The notes: generated by a model not told the origin, from the letters alone. Counted from the stretch's first letter, positions 36,801 to 46,349 are shown. The stretch: DNA of 64,000 nt from Nymphaea colorata (GCF_008831285.2 NC_045146.1:10180972-10244971), one strand, 5' to 3'. Program-made: numbers and translations.

Positions 36801-39545
36801 CCGTGAATCGAGCTCGGATCGGCTGCCAACTGGGTCACTAAGTCAATGAGTTGCCCTGATGAATCGTCCAAGTCAGGTCTTCATAATAAAATGCTTAAGA
36901 AATAATGTTGTATCTGTACAACATGATGTGAAATGATATTGTTTCATAACTTGACTAAATTTGTCAAACCAAGAGTTACGAGTTTATTTTAGGTCAGAAA
37001 GAGCTTTTCTGGGAAGAAGAATGATATTGTTTCATAACTTTACTAAATTTATTACACCAGGCATATGTGTTTATTTCAGGTGATAAAGAGCTTTTCTAAG
37101 AAGATCTTTATTTTGAGGAAGATGCATTCCAAGTGGAGATTCCATGTAGACCATTTCATTAAGTTCTCTATTTAAGAAAGAATTTTTGACATCCATCTGT
37201 AAAGAGACGAGCGTTTGATAGAGGCAATAGCAATAAGGATTCTCACAGATATCATTCAAGCAGCAAGGACAACAGTTTCTTCATAATCTATATTGTATTC
37301 TTGAAAATAGCCGTTAGTAACTAGCCCAGCATTGTATCTTTTCAAACTCCCATCACTTTTAGTGTTGACTTAAAACATTCACTAATTTCATTTATATCTT
37401 ATACAAATTAGGGATAACTGGGTGGATAATTGTAAATACTTAGAAGTAGGAAGTAGGAACATGAGAATAAGCGGTCGGGTCTAAGAAAATCAAGACCCAT
37501 GGTCAGCCGACTAGATAACGCTGCTCGTTAAACATCCTTGGCAATTGATGTTAATGAAAGTAATTAGGGTTTTGGGTGCTGCCTTAATTAGTGTGTGTGG
37601 GTGTGTGTTATGGGTGCACTTAGCATGAGTTAGCTTGTGATAGCCGGTGGCTATCATAATGATACAAATTAGGGATAACTATGTGGTTAATTGCAAATAC
37701 TCAGAAGTAGGAACATGAGAATAAGTGGGTCGGATCTGAGAAATCGAGACCCACGGCCCATGGAGTCATGGACTACATAAGACTGCATGTTAATCATCCT
37801 TGACAATTGATGTTAATGAAAGTAATTAGGGTATTGTGTGTGTGTGTTGTTTGGGTGCACTCAGTGTGAGTTAGATTGTGATAGCCGCCATGTATTTGAT
37901 GCACACCAAGAGGCAGCCGTAGCACGACAGCTCATCATGATGATTCCATCACCCAATCATTCATCAGGAGTCGAATTCTTCAATGAAAGAGATTAACACA
38001 CGACTGATCCATCAAAATTTGAGGCTGGATCTTGGAATGGACCCATCTTAGTTGTCTCTTTATTTGTGTTCATTTAATATGTTGATTTTGGACCTTTTAT
38101 TGCTATCAGGTTCAATCTTAGATCCAGAAATCCATATCAGTTAGAAGGCCCTAGTTAAGACTTAAGAGAACGTGTGACTTTTTGAGGATTGACTAAAGTT
38201 GATTAATATTAAACCATAATTTTGCTTTGTGAATTTCTCTTTGCTTCAATCCTTTCTTTCCTTCATTCAATTATCTTTCAATTTCTCTTTAATTGCATGG
38301 CAATGGGGTTTAGGGCGAGGAACCTTAATCACATCATAGATACCTTAAGACAACTAGAAAGGAAAACCTAAATCACCATGAAGGAGAAGATTACTTACAA
38401 AGAGATAAAACAGCGCAACTAAGGGCACAAGTGCTTAGTCATAAAACTGATATGCTCCTTCAATATTATTGAAGCAATCTTCTATAAAAAGGTCATATTG
38501 TTATGCACCTTTTGAGCGGAAAAGGGGATTTCCATATCATGTAACTAGACCAACAGCACAATAATGAATTAACAAACAAAAAAGACTAAAGTATCCACAA
38601 GAAAAACAAAATAAATAATTAATTTAAACAAATAAACAAACCAGTAATCCTTCCTAAGGCACCAGCAGTGGCCATGAGCTTCCCAGGGATTTCTGTTGCC
38701 CCAAATACCTCGAAATTACCTGAATCAGACATCCAAAAAGGAGAGATAGATTTTGATCATAAAGCATGAAAGATATAAACTTTTAGAGTACTACCCAGAA
38801 AACAAATGCAGAATACCCAAAGATAAAATTTAGTTGATATAGAAGGAGCAGGAACTCGCCCCCGATAAAGTGAAGCAAAAAACTGGTAGTTGTGCAATAC
38901 AAGGAAGAGAAACTACCAAATTTGCTACTCAACATTGGCAGAAAAGCAGCCGATGCCTTCAACTTGCAGATCTCAAGCAAGCACTCATCGCTCATCCCCG
39001 ACACCATCGCGTCATTGACGAGAAGTAGCGATCGACTATCGCAGATGCCCACAACTCCTATGTGCAACCCCTGCGGCCAATTGCATCGCCAAAACCACAG
39101 AAGGAGAAACGCCAAGGCTTGAAATGAGAAACTTGAAAGTTATAGTTCTCGAAAGAAAGGGCAATAGAATGTAGATAGAGTTTAAAAAATCAGATGGTCG
39201 TAATCCCCGGCAACACAAAGAGCATGAACACTAGTTTTCCCGTTTGGGCAACTCGCTGCACCATCTTAAGCGTGTTCGGATTCGTGTGGACACGAAAAGA
39301 AGAGGTTGCAATTCCGTAGCCAACTGAAAATCCAGGCTGACGGAAGAAAGGCAAATCAGAAATTCTATGTACCATAAAATCCCTATCTGAACCTAAACGA
39401 TGACAAATCAAAGGAGTAGATAGATAGGAAAAGCAGATTGAAAACGCACCTGCTTGGCGTGGAGACGTCGGGTATCGACGATATGATGGATTAGTTGGCG
39501 GCCGACGCTGCCGATGCCAATTATCACTACTGGGATCCGCCTCAT
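19400..39545 (-). CDS. Homoserine dehydrogenase, monofunctional (EC 1.1.1.3), 12 exons
   Basis: Homoserine dehydrogenase reduces aspartate semialdehyde to homoserine in the threonine/methionine/isoleucine pathway. Minus-strand CDS exons are 39545-39450, 39070-38917, 38719-38642, 35745-35630, 35477-35424, 30975-30888, 30771-30679, 30288-30248, 29972-29919, 29823-29660, 20183-20114 and 19522-19400. All have GT-AG borders and matching phases, giving 376 residues, near the length of the Arabidopsis monofunctional enzyme At5g21060. Residues 10-15 are the nucleotide-binding GIGSVG; ANKKP is at 139-143. The family signature runs from Ala218 to Lys240 and includes GGMDVARK. The C-terminus has the conserved GAGAGNDTTAAGVLADI block. 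There is no aspartate kinase or ACT domain and no obvious transit peptide, unlike the bifunctional plant enzymes. Introns 3, 5 and 10 are 2.9, 4.4 and 9.5 kb and contain TEs. Confidence 0.95.
20996..21101. repeat. Perfect 53-bp tandem duplication
   Basis: 20996-21048 and 21049-21101 are identical as far as I can read. They lie in intron 10 of homoserine dehydrogenase. The lack of differences implies a recent duplication. Confidence 0.93.
21722..21733 (-). promoter_or_regulatory. Possible retrotransposon primer-binding site (minus strand)
   Basis: On the minus strand the sequence reads TTTACA then TGGTATGAGAGC, one base off the tRNA-Met primer-binding site. This suggests that an old LTR lies to the right, about 21734-22100, with its internal region to the left. 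No partner LTR was found. Confidence 0.4.
22105..23110 (-). mobile_element. Ty1/copia pol relic, interrupted by a MITE
   Basis: Minus-strand translation gives KWVYKIK-like and KPDGSVEHYKARLVAKG residues near 22110-22190, the start of copia RT, and upstream of it a GCRRYDPATRQLKI-like block near 23020-23085, as in the segment just before RT (KGYRCYDP...). The two parts are separated by the MITE at 22598-22938. Many stops; dead. It lies in intron 10 of homoserine dehydrogenase, in the same orientation as that gene. Confidence 0.72.
22598..22938. mobile_element. hAT-like MITE family 1, copy B
   Basis: 341 bp. Ends CTATGTCACATGG and CCGTGTCACATAG; flanks CAATCCAC (22590-22597) and CAATCGAC (22939-22946), a 7/8 matching target duplication. 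It has GGGTACGG-rich subtermini and an AT-rich centre. It is inserted in the minus-strand copia relic. Confidence 0.85.
23180..23476 (+). mobile_element. Old Ty3/gypsy pol relic, left part
   Basis: The translation shows NHAIELDPTAKPLIKAPYYM near 23286-23345, the conserved entry into Ty3/gypsy RT (HxIEL.PGAKP..KAPYRM). The sequence is cut at 23476 by the copia insertion and resumes after 28397. Confidence 0.75.
23482..23728 (+). repeat. 5' LTR of the copia element
   Basis: 247 bp, matches 28160-28391. Includes a GA microsatellite near 23591-23610 and ends in TACA directly before the primer-binding site. Confidence 0.9.
23729..24443 (+). other. Copia leader with degenerate CGCCCGAC repeats
   Basis: The 0.7-kb leader between primer-binding site and gag is C/T/G-rich. 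At 24108-24240 it repeats GTCGCCCGACC-like units separated by TCT-rich spacers. The open frames here (for example 24080-24430) are products of this composition and do not resemble proteins. Confidence 0.6.
24444..28165 (+). pseudogene. Ty1/copia gag-pol polyprotein, broken
   Basis: Gag begins at the ATG at 24444 and is broken by stops. A DRSVADFYVTLKSKWEELDY block near 24837 is typical copia gag. The pre-integrase segment (RWHERLGHLP) is near 25335. Integrase keeps its acidic residues in HSDVWGD (about 25516), RADNAREY (about 25707) and NGVTERKN (about 25807). RT has GSKWVYIIKYKPGG (about 26789), KNAILNGDFEEEVYM (about 26959) and the catalytic YVDDIIV (about 27195). RNase H ends with SSAEAEY and a DALTKAL tail. 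A frameshift at about 27270 separates RT from a 291-codon RNase H frame, whose stop codon overlaps the 3' LTR start. Not functional. Confidence 0.92.
28160..28391 (+). repeat. 3' LTR of the copia element
   Basis: 232 bp, pairs with 23482-23728. Preceded by an A/G-rich polypurine tract (GAAGGGGAG). Confidence 0.9.
28397..28790 (+). mobile_element. Old Ty3/gypsy pol relic, right part
   Basis: Continuation of 23180-23476. YPLPLIRGPFDRLDGAHVFSK near 28429 is Ty3/gypsy RT. After an internal loss, RNase H-like residues follow (DASxFA and a PIAFESKKL block near 28675-28700). The intact reading order across the copia insertion shows the gypsy copy is the older one. Confidence 0.75.
28889..29460 (+). 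mobile_element. Truncated LTR retrotransposon: LTR, primer-binding site, leader
   Basis: 28889-29215 starts TGTTGG and ends TTACA, contains a TATA-like TATAAATAAGG near 29059, and is followed directly by TGGTACCAGAG, close to the tRNA-Met primer-binding site. A short gag-like frame follows from about 29312 and stops at 29458. There is no second LTR; the element is truncated about 200 bp before homoserine dehydrogenase exon 10. Confidence 0.6.
30449..30555 (+). repeat. Pyrimidine-rich CTCCTTCCTC tract in intron 7
   Basis: Degenerate CTCCTC/CTTCC repeats ending in a poly-T run, in the intron between homoserine dehydrogenase exons 7 and 8 (purine-rich in the transcript). No gene here. Confidence 0.6.
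31000..34130. other. Intron 5 of homoserine dehydrogenase, mostly unassigned
   Basis: AT-rich. Contains (CA)n/(TG)n microsatellites at about 32152-32193 and an (AT)n(AC)n run at 33801-33842, plus an inverted LTR fragment at 32268-32455. The stretch 32700-33320 is less AT-rich and reads like LTR or leader sequence, but I found no partner. Confidence 0.45.
32268..32455 (-). mobile_element. Fragment of the 1.56-kb solo-LTR family, opposite orientation
   Basis: On the minus strand it starts TGTAACATCCTGGCCCACTC and continues through CTGGTTCGACGG, AGACAATCA and CACAATCTTAGATT-like words to GGGGTGTTAC. The same word order occurs at 40359-40552 on the plus strand. Only the first about 190 bp of the LTR are present. 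Confidence 0.7.
34141..35082. mobile_element. hAT-like non-autonomous element carrying a host gene fragment
   Basis: Perfect 8-bp target duplication AGCCATAT at 34133-34140 and 35083-35090. Terminal inverted repeats are CAATGTTGTA and TACAACACTG. GTATCG/CGATAC-rich subtermini point in opposite directions at the two ends. The 942-bp element encodes no transposase. Its right-centre part (about 34540-34900) is much more GC-rich than the ends and holds a coding-like segment with good similarity to OEP24. It lies in intron 5 of homoserine dehydrogenase. Confidence 0.9.
34578..34775 (+). pseudogene. Captured exon 1 of outer envelope pore protein 24 (OEP24-like)
   Basis: A 66-codon open frame starts MKASVKGKYESHGRPASATL and continues with VKLK, NTTFISGLSFNG, SISIEKPSAFLIDYDVP and RK. 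Plant OEP24, a beta-barrel channel of the plastid outer envelope, begins MKAS-KG-Y and has the same order (ATLA-N, VKL, TF-NG-SLNG, EKPGSF--DY-VPKK). The frame ends at a plausible splice donor (AAG|GTTAAC), after which it stops within 22 codons with no further OEP24 exon. OEP24 proteins are about 213 residues, so only roughly the first third is here. The fragment has no stops, hinting at fairly recent capture. It is antisense to the host gene. Confidence 0.75.
36933..37100. repeat. 88-bp imperfect tandem duplication
   Basis: ATGATATTGTTTCATAAC begins at 36933 and again at 37021. Both copies continue with ACTAAATTT, a GTTTATTT word and AAAGAGCTTTTCT. Confidence 0.75.
37071..37385 (-). mobile_element. 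Copia RT fragment
   Basis: The minus strand encodes NAGLVTNGYFQEYNIDYEET, a decayed form of the copia RT block KARLVAKGYTQ-x-G-DYEET, then QMDVKNSFLNRELNEMVYM and LRKALYHLK. Stops and a frameshift lie between them. No YVDD block is present. Confidence 0.75.
37403..37886. repeat. About 260-bp imperfect tandem duplication
   Basis: 37403-37655 and 37663-37886 share ACAAATTAGGGATAACT, GAAGTAGGAACATGAGAATA, AATTGATGTTAATGAAAGTA and a GTGATAGCCG end. The copies differ by several substitutions and small deletions and contain GT microsatellite runs. Confidence 0.8.
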
Positions 39546-40353
39546 CTCTCCGTAATCTCTCCTCTTCTCCTCCCCCTCCTCCTCTTCTTCCACGAGCCTG
39601 CGGCTTTGTTCTTTCCAATACAAATAACTTGCTTTTAACAAACGCTTGCTCAATTCCGTGTTTCCGTCAATACGAGTTAGCGTTTGATTGTCAAGGTAAC
39701 CTTTGGTTGTGAGGGGGAGACGCACCTGCGAGGGGTTTGTTTGTCGGTTGGAACACTGTAGGCCCACAAAAGTGGAGGTATTATGAAGAATTATTGGAGA
39801 TTTTTGGTGACTTTAATGCGAATGGGAATACAAGTTCGATTTAATTCGGATTGAGAGTTGGATTTTGGATTTGAATTTTGAGTTTAAAGTTGAGTTTTGA
39901 GTTTGAATTTTGTGTTTGGGTTTGAAAATGACTTTAGCATTCATTTTGGATTGAATAATCACGAATTTATTTTAGGTCTATGATTGGGCTTAGGATCTAA
40001 AATTTAAATCTAAATAACTGAGATGGGTTTTAGGACATTTGATACTTTTGAAGCAGTTGACTGTTCGCCTCAATGGGTATTTGAAGATGAAGGAAGAGAA
40101 AATACATATTTTGTCTATCTAGACAAAGTGTAGTGGGTCGGGTCTCAACCTATGAAGGACAAGGGTTTAAACATATTGTGGATCCTTGTTGCTGTCGTAG
40201 GTTTTTTGGTGTAGGTTTTTTGGTGTTTTGGATTTGTACTCATTAAACACATGGTGGTTCCTTTTTGGCCTTCCTCTTCTTTTGGACACTAGTACTTGTG
40301 CACTAGTGTGGTTGTATAATGCTCAACTTTTGGTTTGTTGTTACTTTTGGATT
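39546..40353 (-). promoter_or_regulatory. Upstream region of homoserine dehydrogenase
   Basis: The 0.8 kb between the start codon and the solo LTR should hold the promoter (minus strand). The first 60 bp upstream of the ATG are a CT/GA-rich tract, common in plant 5' UTRs. At 39839-39935 there is a degenerate repeat of TTGGATTT/TTGAATTTTGAGTTT words. No definite TATA box was identified. Confidence 0.4.
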
Positions 40354-41927
40354 GTTATTATAACAACCCGACCCACTCTTGGGCTCGAGCCCCTGGTTCG
40401 ACGGATCCCAACCCGCCCCCTAATAGTTTCGGTTCCAATCCTAAGAAGACTAGGAACCAGGACAATCATCTCATTATGGTTTCTTCTTATAAGCCCTTGA
40501 AGATCTCTCACAATCTTCGATGCATGACTAAACTTATGGGGTGTTACAATCTACTCCACTTAATGTACACGCGTCCGCGCGTGTGGGACCCAAGGTCCAC
40601 TCGACCCCGATTGTGTATTAGAGGGCATCATAGAATGATAATTGTATAGGACAACTACGAGCCATCACGGATCGAGACTACTCTCCGAGATTTGGCCAAG
40701 TTTTGAAAGATCTGATTGATGTGTTTGATAAGATATGAATGTTGTGATTTGTTGCATATGTATTGCCGTGGGCAATAATGCAATTGATTGAAATTGGAGG
40801 GTAGTTGTACCTGTATTGTATGACGACTAGCTATGACTGTTAATGTTATGTGTAGACCTCGTGTGGAGGCAATTGGAGGTGTGGGTGCACTCGTGAAGTG
40901 TACCAACCTCATGAGCTAGCCAGTCATTTTGTGAATGTGCTATTATAATGATAATAATGAAAGAATACGAGATGAGAGGCCAGTGGGATGTGGCTATGTG
41001 TTTGGGAGACGTCCTGTTTTCGCCACTGGTCTCGCCTGTTCGGAGCGCAAGCGGTGCAAGGCCCCAGGGTACTGATGTGTGATGTGCTTGGAGCGTTGGG
41101 CTTCCGCCTTCCCAACCTGGGTGTCATAGGGAAGGCTGAGTATCTCTCCTTGGAATTCACACATCCATGGATGAGTGCTCTACCGCGGCAGTGGATGGAA
41201 GGATCCATACTGTTCTGGGTCACCACGGGGGTTGTCTCTCAGCTGTAGGCCGCCTGCGGTGTGCACGTGCCTGTGTTTGCACCCACATGAACCGTCAATT
41301 CACTGATATTAATGAAAATGAAATGTATGTAAGTGAAATGTACGATATTGATGTGCATGTGATTGTTGTGCTTATGAATGCAAGTGACATGTTTGAGCAT
41401 GCCTTGCATGTGATTGAAATTGTATTACTGTGGCTATTGAGTGACCTTTGCATGGCGTGCCCTGACACGACATGATGATAGATTGTTCTGATGTTTGCTC
41501 GTATAATTGAGCCCTACCTAAGAGGGTTTGGACTTTTCCTAGCTTGTTGTCATACTGCGAAGACTGAGCCTCCAGTTGTTTCCTTTTTCAGTTTTTCAGG
41601 TTTTGGCGGACCCGGGGCAACAGGTTGAGCAGATGGCTTCACTCACGTCTTAATGGGGAGGTTTTGGGTCAATTGTAGTGCCGGTGCGTTTTGTTTTGGT
41701 TTTATTGATGTCTTATTTTTGTTAGGCATCAATGTTGTGAGTCTGGGCATTTTTTTCATATGTACAGATGAACTGAAATTCTTATTTAATGGAAAGCTTG
41801 CCCATTGTTTTGCATTGCTTGGCTCATCTCTTTTGAAATTGTTGTGTCGCCGCAATCCAATGCTTTATGTTAGGGAAAAAAAAAATGTTGTGGTTGAGGG
41901 TCAAAAAGATTGAGGTGTGACAGTTAT
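40354..41927 (+). mobile_element. Solo LTR of a Ty3/gypsy element (Tekay/Del-like), with 5-bp target duplication
   Basis: GTTAT at 40354-40358 and 41923-41927 flanks a 1564-bp segment (40359-41922) that starts TATAACAACCCGACCC and ends GGTGTGACA. Plant Tekay/Del LTRs typically start TGTAACA and end TGTGACA and contain a GTTTTGGGT...AGTGCCGGTGC block, seen here near 41661-41690. The first G is mutated to A. No internal region follows, so the internal part and one LTR were lost by LTR-LTR recombination. Confidence 0.85.
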
Positions 41928-42047
41928 ATGGCACTTGTAAATATCTCTTTTCTTCCATGTTCATTATCATTGCTTGATCTTTTTTCACATTAGCTCATTT
42001 GTTGTGTGATTTTGTTAATTTTGCAAGGGCCAAAAAAAATTGTGTCA

Positions 42048-42240
42048 CCTCATTTCCAGGTGAGGAGAAATTTCAACTCTTCCACACTTTACCATGGAAA
42101 CCTTCTCCTAGTGAAATTTCACCTCCAAACTAGGAGAAATAAACAAACACCCCCTTATTTGGAGGAGAAATTTCACTCCGAAAAGTTTCCTTAGTGAAGG
42201 GTGGAAGAAAGGAAATCCCCCTTCGTCAAAAAATGAGGTG
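42048..42240. repeat. Foldback sequence, possible MITE
   Basis: CACCTCATTT at the left end is mirrored by AAATGAGGTG at the right end. Internally AGTGAAATTTCACCTCC and GGAGGAGAAATTTCACT form a second inverted pair. Target duplication is unclear. Confidence 0.5.
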
Positions 42241-43031
42241 TGTTTGATGAATTTTAAAAAAGTTTACTTTAAAAAATGTATGGGTGTCTAATGGCCAAGG
42301 GAAGGAGGGAATGACAATTATAAATAACTAACCAGCAAATAGAACAGTTGAGTATCTCTCCATTGTTCCTTTGTGTTTTCAGACATACTTGACATTGTTG
42401 TGTGCCAGATGTCACACAATGAGGATTCCCCCCAATTACCTATCTCAATATAAGAGCAATACAAGCTAAGATCAATATAAACTAGTGCTTATGCTACACT
42501 TTACCATTAAAATGAAATAGAAATGTTCTATGATCACTGTTACAATTGTACTGCATTTTGGCAAGCAAAATAGCAAAGCAGTCAATAGGGTCAAGCTGCA
42601 ATATGAGGTACTAGCAGGAAAAGTTAATAACTAAGAACTGCACAATACAATTGCAAGACCACACTTATGCAGATATATGCAGAATTTGACGGCTGCATTT
42701 GGGAATACATAGATGTGAATTTGCCTTTTCTCTACAACTCACTTGAAAGGGGAAAATTGATAGAATGAGTAGTTATGGTTCTTTCCACTATGTTGTTTTT
42801 GGCACCAAAATACTCCACCCATAAGGAGTATGGATACCAACTCAATTGGCTTGACCATTTTTATTTTCCACCATTGCTTCCTTTTACCTTTTCTAATACC
42901 ATGGTAACCTTTTTTTCCTGATCAATTCAAGAACCACATGATTCAACCTTGATGACTCCACCAATGATTAAATCTTTGTAATATCTTGGAGAAAATATAT
43001 GCAGAGGCAAATCTACATGCCACAGGGAGAG

Positions 43032-43035
<4 letters not shown>

Positions 43036-43080
<45 letters not shown>
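43036..43080. repeat. (GA)n microsatellite
   Basis: GA run of about 40 bp followed by imperfect GA repeats, 22 bp before the PIF-like MITE. Confidence 0.9.
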
Positions 43081-43081
<1 letters not shown>

Positions 43082-43102
43082 GAACACTTATCAGCTCCCT
43101 AA

Positions 43103-43265
43103 GGGGGCATTTGGAATGAATAACATATTGTTACTGCCTCATGACTTTGCCCCAAAAATGGAGTAGATTCATGAAACAATTGTCACAATGTTCGATGAAC
43201 CTGCCCCATTTTTTTGGGTAGATTCATGGGATAGTAACAATGAGTTACAATTACCCAACATCCCC
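43103..43265. mobile_element. PIF/Harbinger (Tourist-like) MITE
   Basis: 163 bp bounded by GGGGGCATTTGG and its imperfect inverse (CCCAACATCCCC), flanked on both sides by TAA (43100-43102 and 43266-43268), the target type of PIF/Harbinger elements. The halves share a GTAGATTCATG word (43162-43172 and 43219-43229). Confidence 0.82.
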
Positions 43266-43933
43266 TAAGTATTGCTAATACATGTGAATGTAAATCTAGT
43301 GGTCTTCATATTATCACTAATGTTATAGACAGTTTATTTGACATTATGCTTATAGTTCATGTGAATGTCATTGTAAATCATTATTAGTCTTCATATAATC
43401 ACTAATATATATATATATGAAACATGTAGTTCATTCTAAAAGAGCTGGATGTTGTTCATTTTCATGTGCATAGCATCTAAATATTTCATGTAGTTGAATT
43501 GATGAACAATGACAAGGAATTGCACGTCAACAAGGCTATTACAACTTAGCTCACATATGTTCTTATACAAGCACAAGAAAACTAAAAAAATACAACACAT
43601 TCTTCTTCCTCTTCTTCTATTGTTTATGAAGAAGATATTGCCACCATCTCCATCACTTACCTATCCACAAAAACAAAAGACTTTTAAGATGTATAGATAG
43701 TAACAATAAAAACAAATAAGATATTAAAGGCAAGAGATATAACTTAAGTTACTGATATCCTTCAACTTTGAACATTTTTTCTTATCATGACTCATTCCTG
43801 CACATGAACGGCAGACTCTTTGGTTCACAATATTATTATCATTTGATGTATTCTTGCATAGTCTTCACATGAGCAAAGATGCTACAATTTATATAAGACA
43901 GTGCTAAAAATGTAACATTGACCATTCTTTTAT

Positions 43934-46349
43934 TCATAAAGGACATGTGTAAAAATCATGTCCATATTTCTTGCAAGTGGCACACATCCTTTGCAGTTTG
44001 TTTTGCTCGATTCTTAAAGTGTAACACTTTGTAGTCCCCTTCGCATGAATTGGACCATGATAAATGAAAGTGATTGCCTCATTAGTGACACTAGTGCTAT
44101 AGATGTGCATGGTTTGGGAACCTATAGCACAACTTTGTTCACTCATTGTCATATTTTTAATTTTCACATCAATGATATGATTCAATATCTTTTCAAGCAT
44201 ATCCATTGCTTCCCCATTGCATATATCATCTAACAATGCTCCATACGCACACTTGTTAGCCTTCAACTGAAGCAAATTTTTCTTTACTAATAAAGATGAC
44301 CACACATCTGCCATGCTGACAAAGCCTTTTTTTGTAATATATTTCCCAGCTTGTCTGGTCCATCTTTTAAGTACATAATTTGAAGGTAGTTTCTTGCATT
44401 CAGTATTATAAGCATATGTCAATAGACAATACCCAATCTTTCTCATCATTTGCATCAACAAATCGACAGCTGCTAACTGTTTGGGTCAATATGAATTTAT
44501 GTATTGTTTCTATATTGTTTATATACTTTATTTGCACTTCCTTCTTCTACAAGTTGCTTCATTTGATACTTTTTCATCCCATTTGTAGATTGAGTCACGG
44601 TACATGAACAAGTCATGCATTCTAAAAATTCTTGTTTCAAGTACTTTGTATATATATATATATATCAGGAGTAAATGTATCTCACAAGTGCAATTCCAAC
44701 TAAATTCGTGTAATGGTAGGTTCAACTTCATTATTCTTCTTGAAGTCCAATGGCTTTTTATTGTAATGTTGACTATGAATTGCCTCTTCATATTTCACAA
44801 CAAAGTCACTCAAAGATGTATTTGAATTGAACCAATTTTTAAAATAATTATTTATACTTTCACCTTATTGAGTCGCAAACATACATGCCATGAAAATGTC
44901 AATAAAATATGGCTAAGTCCTTCTTGTTTATTCTTTCCATAAATTTATCATCCATTCAATAGTTTGTAAATATTCAAGTTCAGTTCTTTCCATTTAGTTT
45001 TGAACTCTTCAATTATCTCCGACTTGAAAAACCACAACACAAATGTTTAAATTGATGATCATGTTTATATAACCCAATATATGTTGGTACTTTCATATAT
45101 TTGTGTCAGTTATAACATCTGTGCACTGTATCAGGAAAGACTTCTTTTACTGTTGTCCTCATTGCAAGATTCTGATCAATAAAAAATAATACTAGAGCAT
45201 GTCCACCCATACATTGAACCCATTGTTCGAACAACCAGTTAAATGATTGAGTGTTGTCATCAATCAACAATGTACAATAAAAATGTTGTACGCTGACCAT
45301 TATGATTTATTTTGGTAAATAGTGCAAGTGACATGTGATACTTCTTTTTTTTATATGTTGTATCAAAGTGATACTACATCTGAAAAATAATAGTAATCTT
45401 CATGAGCTATTGCATCTGCCCAAAAACAATTTCCTAATTGTACTTAGCACTGAAAAAGAAGTCCTAATTCTCATTGTTCTTCTTCTTCAAGTAGTCTACC
45501 ATTGTTTGAGTATCTTTCCAATTTAAATTATTTGACAACTTTTGTATATGTTTATACAATTGATCTTTAGTAAATGATACATTCTCCAATCCACCAGCCT
45601 CATGGGCAAAAACATTCATAACCTTCAATGGTTTCACTCCAGACTGAATCATGGTCTTCATTGCATTATTGTGAGGAAGATTCATCTTCTTAGTTGACTT
45701 ACGAAAATTTACTTTTGCATGAGAGTGCAAGTAATGATTATGTGCACACCGAATATTATGTATATGCCACTTGTTCATACTTGAGTCTAATGCAATGGAC
45801 ATTCATGCCTTGCAACCGCTTTTAGTACTTGCATATTCATTTCTCTCATGACCTTTTTGTTTCTTGAACCCATTTTTATTGCAAAAAAATTGTTTATAAT
45901 AAAAAACTCCATGCTTCTTCTTAGAATCACATATACGCGTGTCAAAACCACCAAGCGTTGCATATGTATTATAAAACTAATAGACTTTGTCATCACTTTC
46001 AAAGCTCCATTCCTTTAGTTAGCACATAATCAGGGTGAACACTTGGGATTATTTCAATCACCTCTGCATAGTGTTCAATCTTCACTTCATGAGTTATTCC
46101 AACATTATCAATATAAGTTGCATCATGTCCATTCTCATTACTATTTTCATGCTCAATCACATCACTATCTTCCAAAATTGTACTTGTTTCCTTCACATTC
46201 AACAAAGACACATCATGGTTTGTACTTATACTTGTGTTAGAAAATGCAGAATTGCAACTATAAAACGTATTAAACATCTTTCTTGCAACAACAATTAGAA
46301 ACATTAAAAATAGCTTATGAGAAAACATAATACTTATTTTTACACTCAT
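43934..46349 (-). pseudogene. FAR1/FHY3-like, MULE-type transposase, broken
   Basis: On the minus strand, from the right: an acidic N-terminal frame (46349-45999), then a FAR1 DNA-binding-like segment (45998-45700) with the N-terminal cysteine and histidine region recognisable but frameshifted. Next come MKTMIQSG...HEAGGLENVSFTKDQLY (about 45665-45550), which matches the AGG-ENVGF block of FAR1 proteins, and the MULE core (DDNTQSFNWLFEQWVQCMGG and IDQNLAMRTTVKEVFPDTVH, 45265-45115). The C-terminal frame 44461-43934 ends with a CATCKKYGHDFYTCP zinc knuckle. At least four frame breaks and a TA microsatellite near 44650 interrupt it. It could be a Jittery-like transposon or a dead FRS gene; TIRs were not found. 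Confidence 0.75.

Larger units (their letters stand above)
36370..38330. mobile_element. Pair of about 280-300 bp direct repeats flanking a copia-like fragment
   Basis: 36370-36642 and about 38025-38325 share a long series of words in the same order (ATCTTAGTT, TATGTTGATTTTGG, AAGGCCCTA, TTTTTGAGGATT, TTTCAATC, GGTTTAGGGC, AGGAAC). They could be LTRs of a defective element or a segmental repeat. The region between contains a minus-strand copia RT fragment and two other tandem duplications. It lies in intron 3 of homoserine dehydrogenase. Confidence 0.55.
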
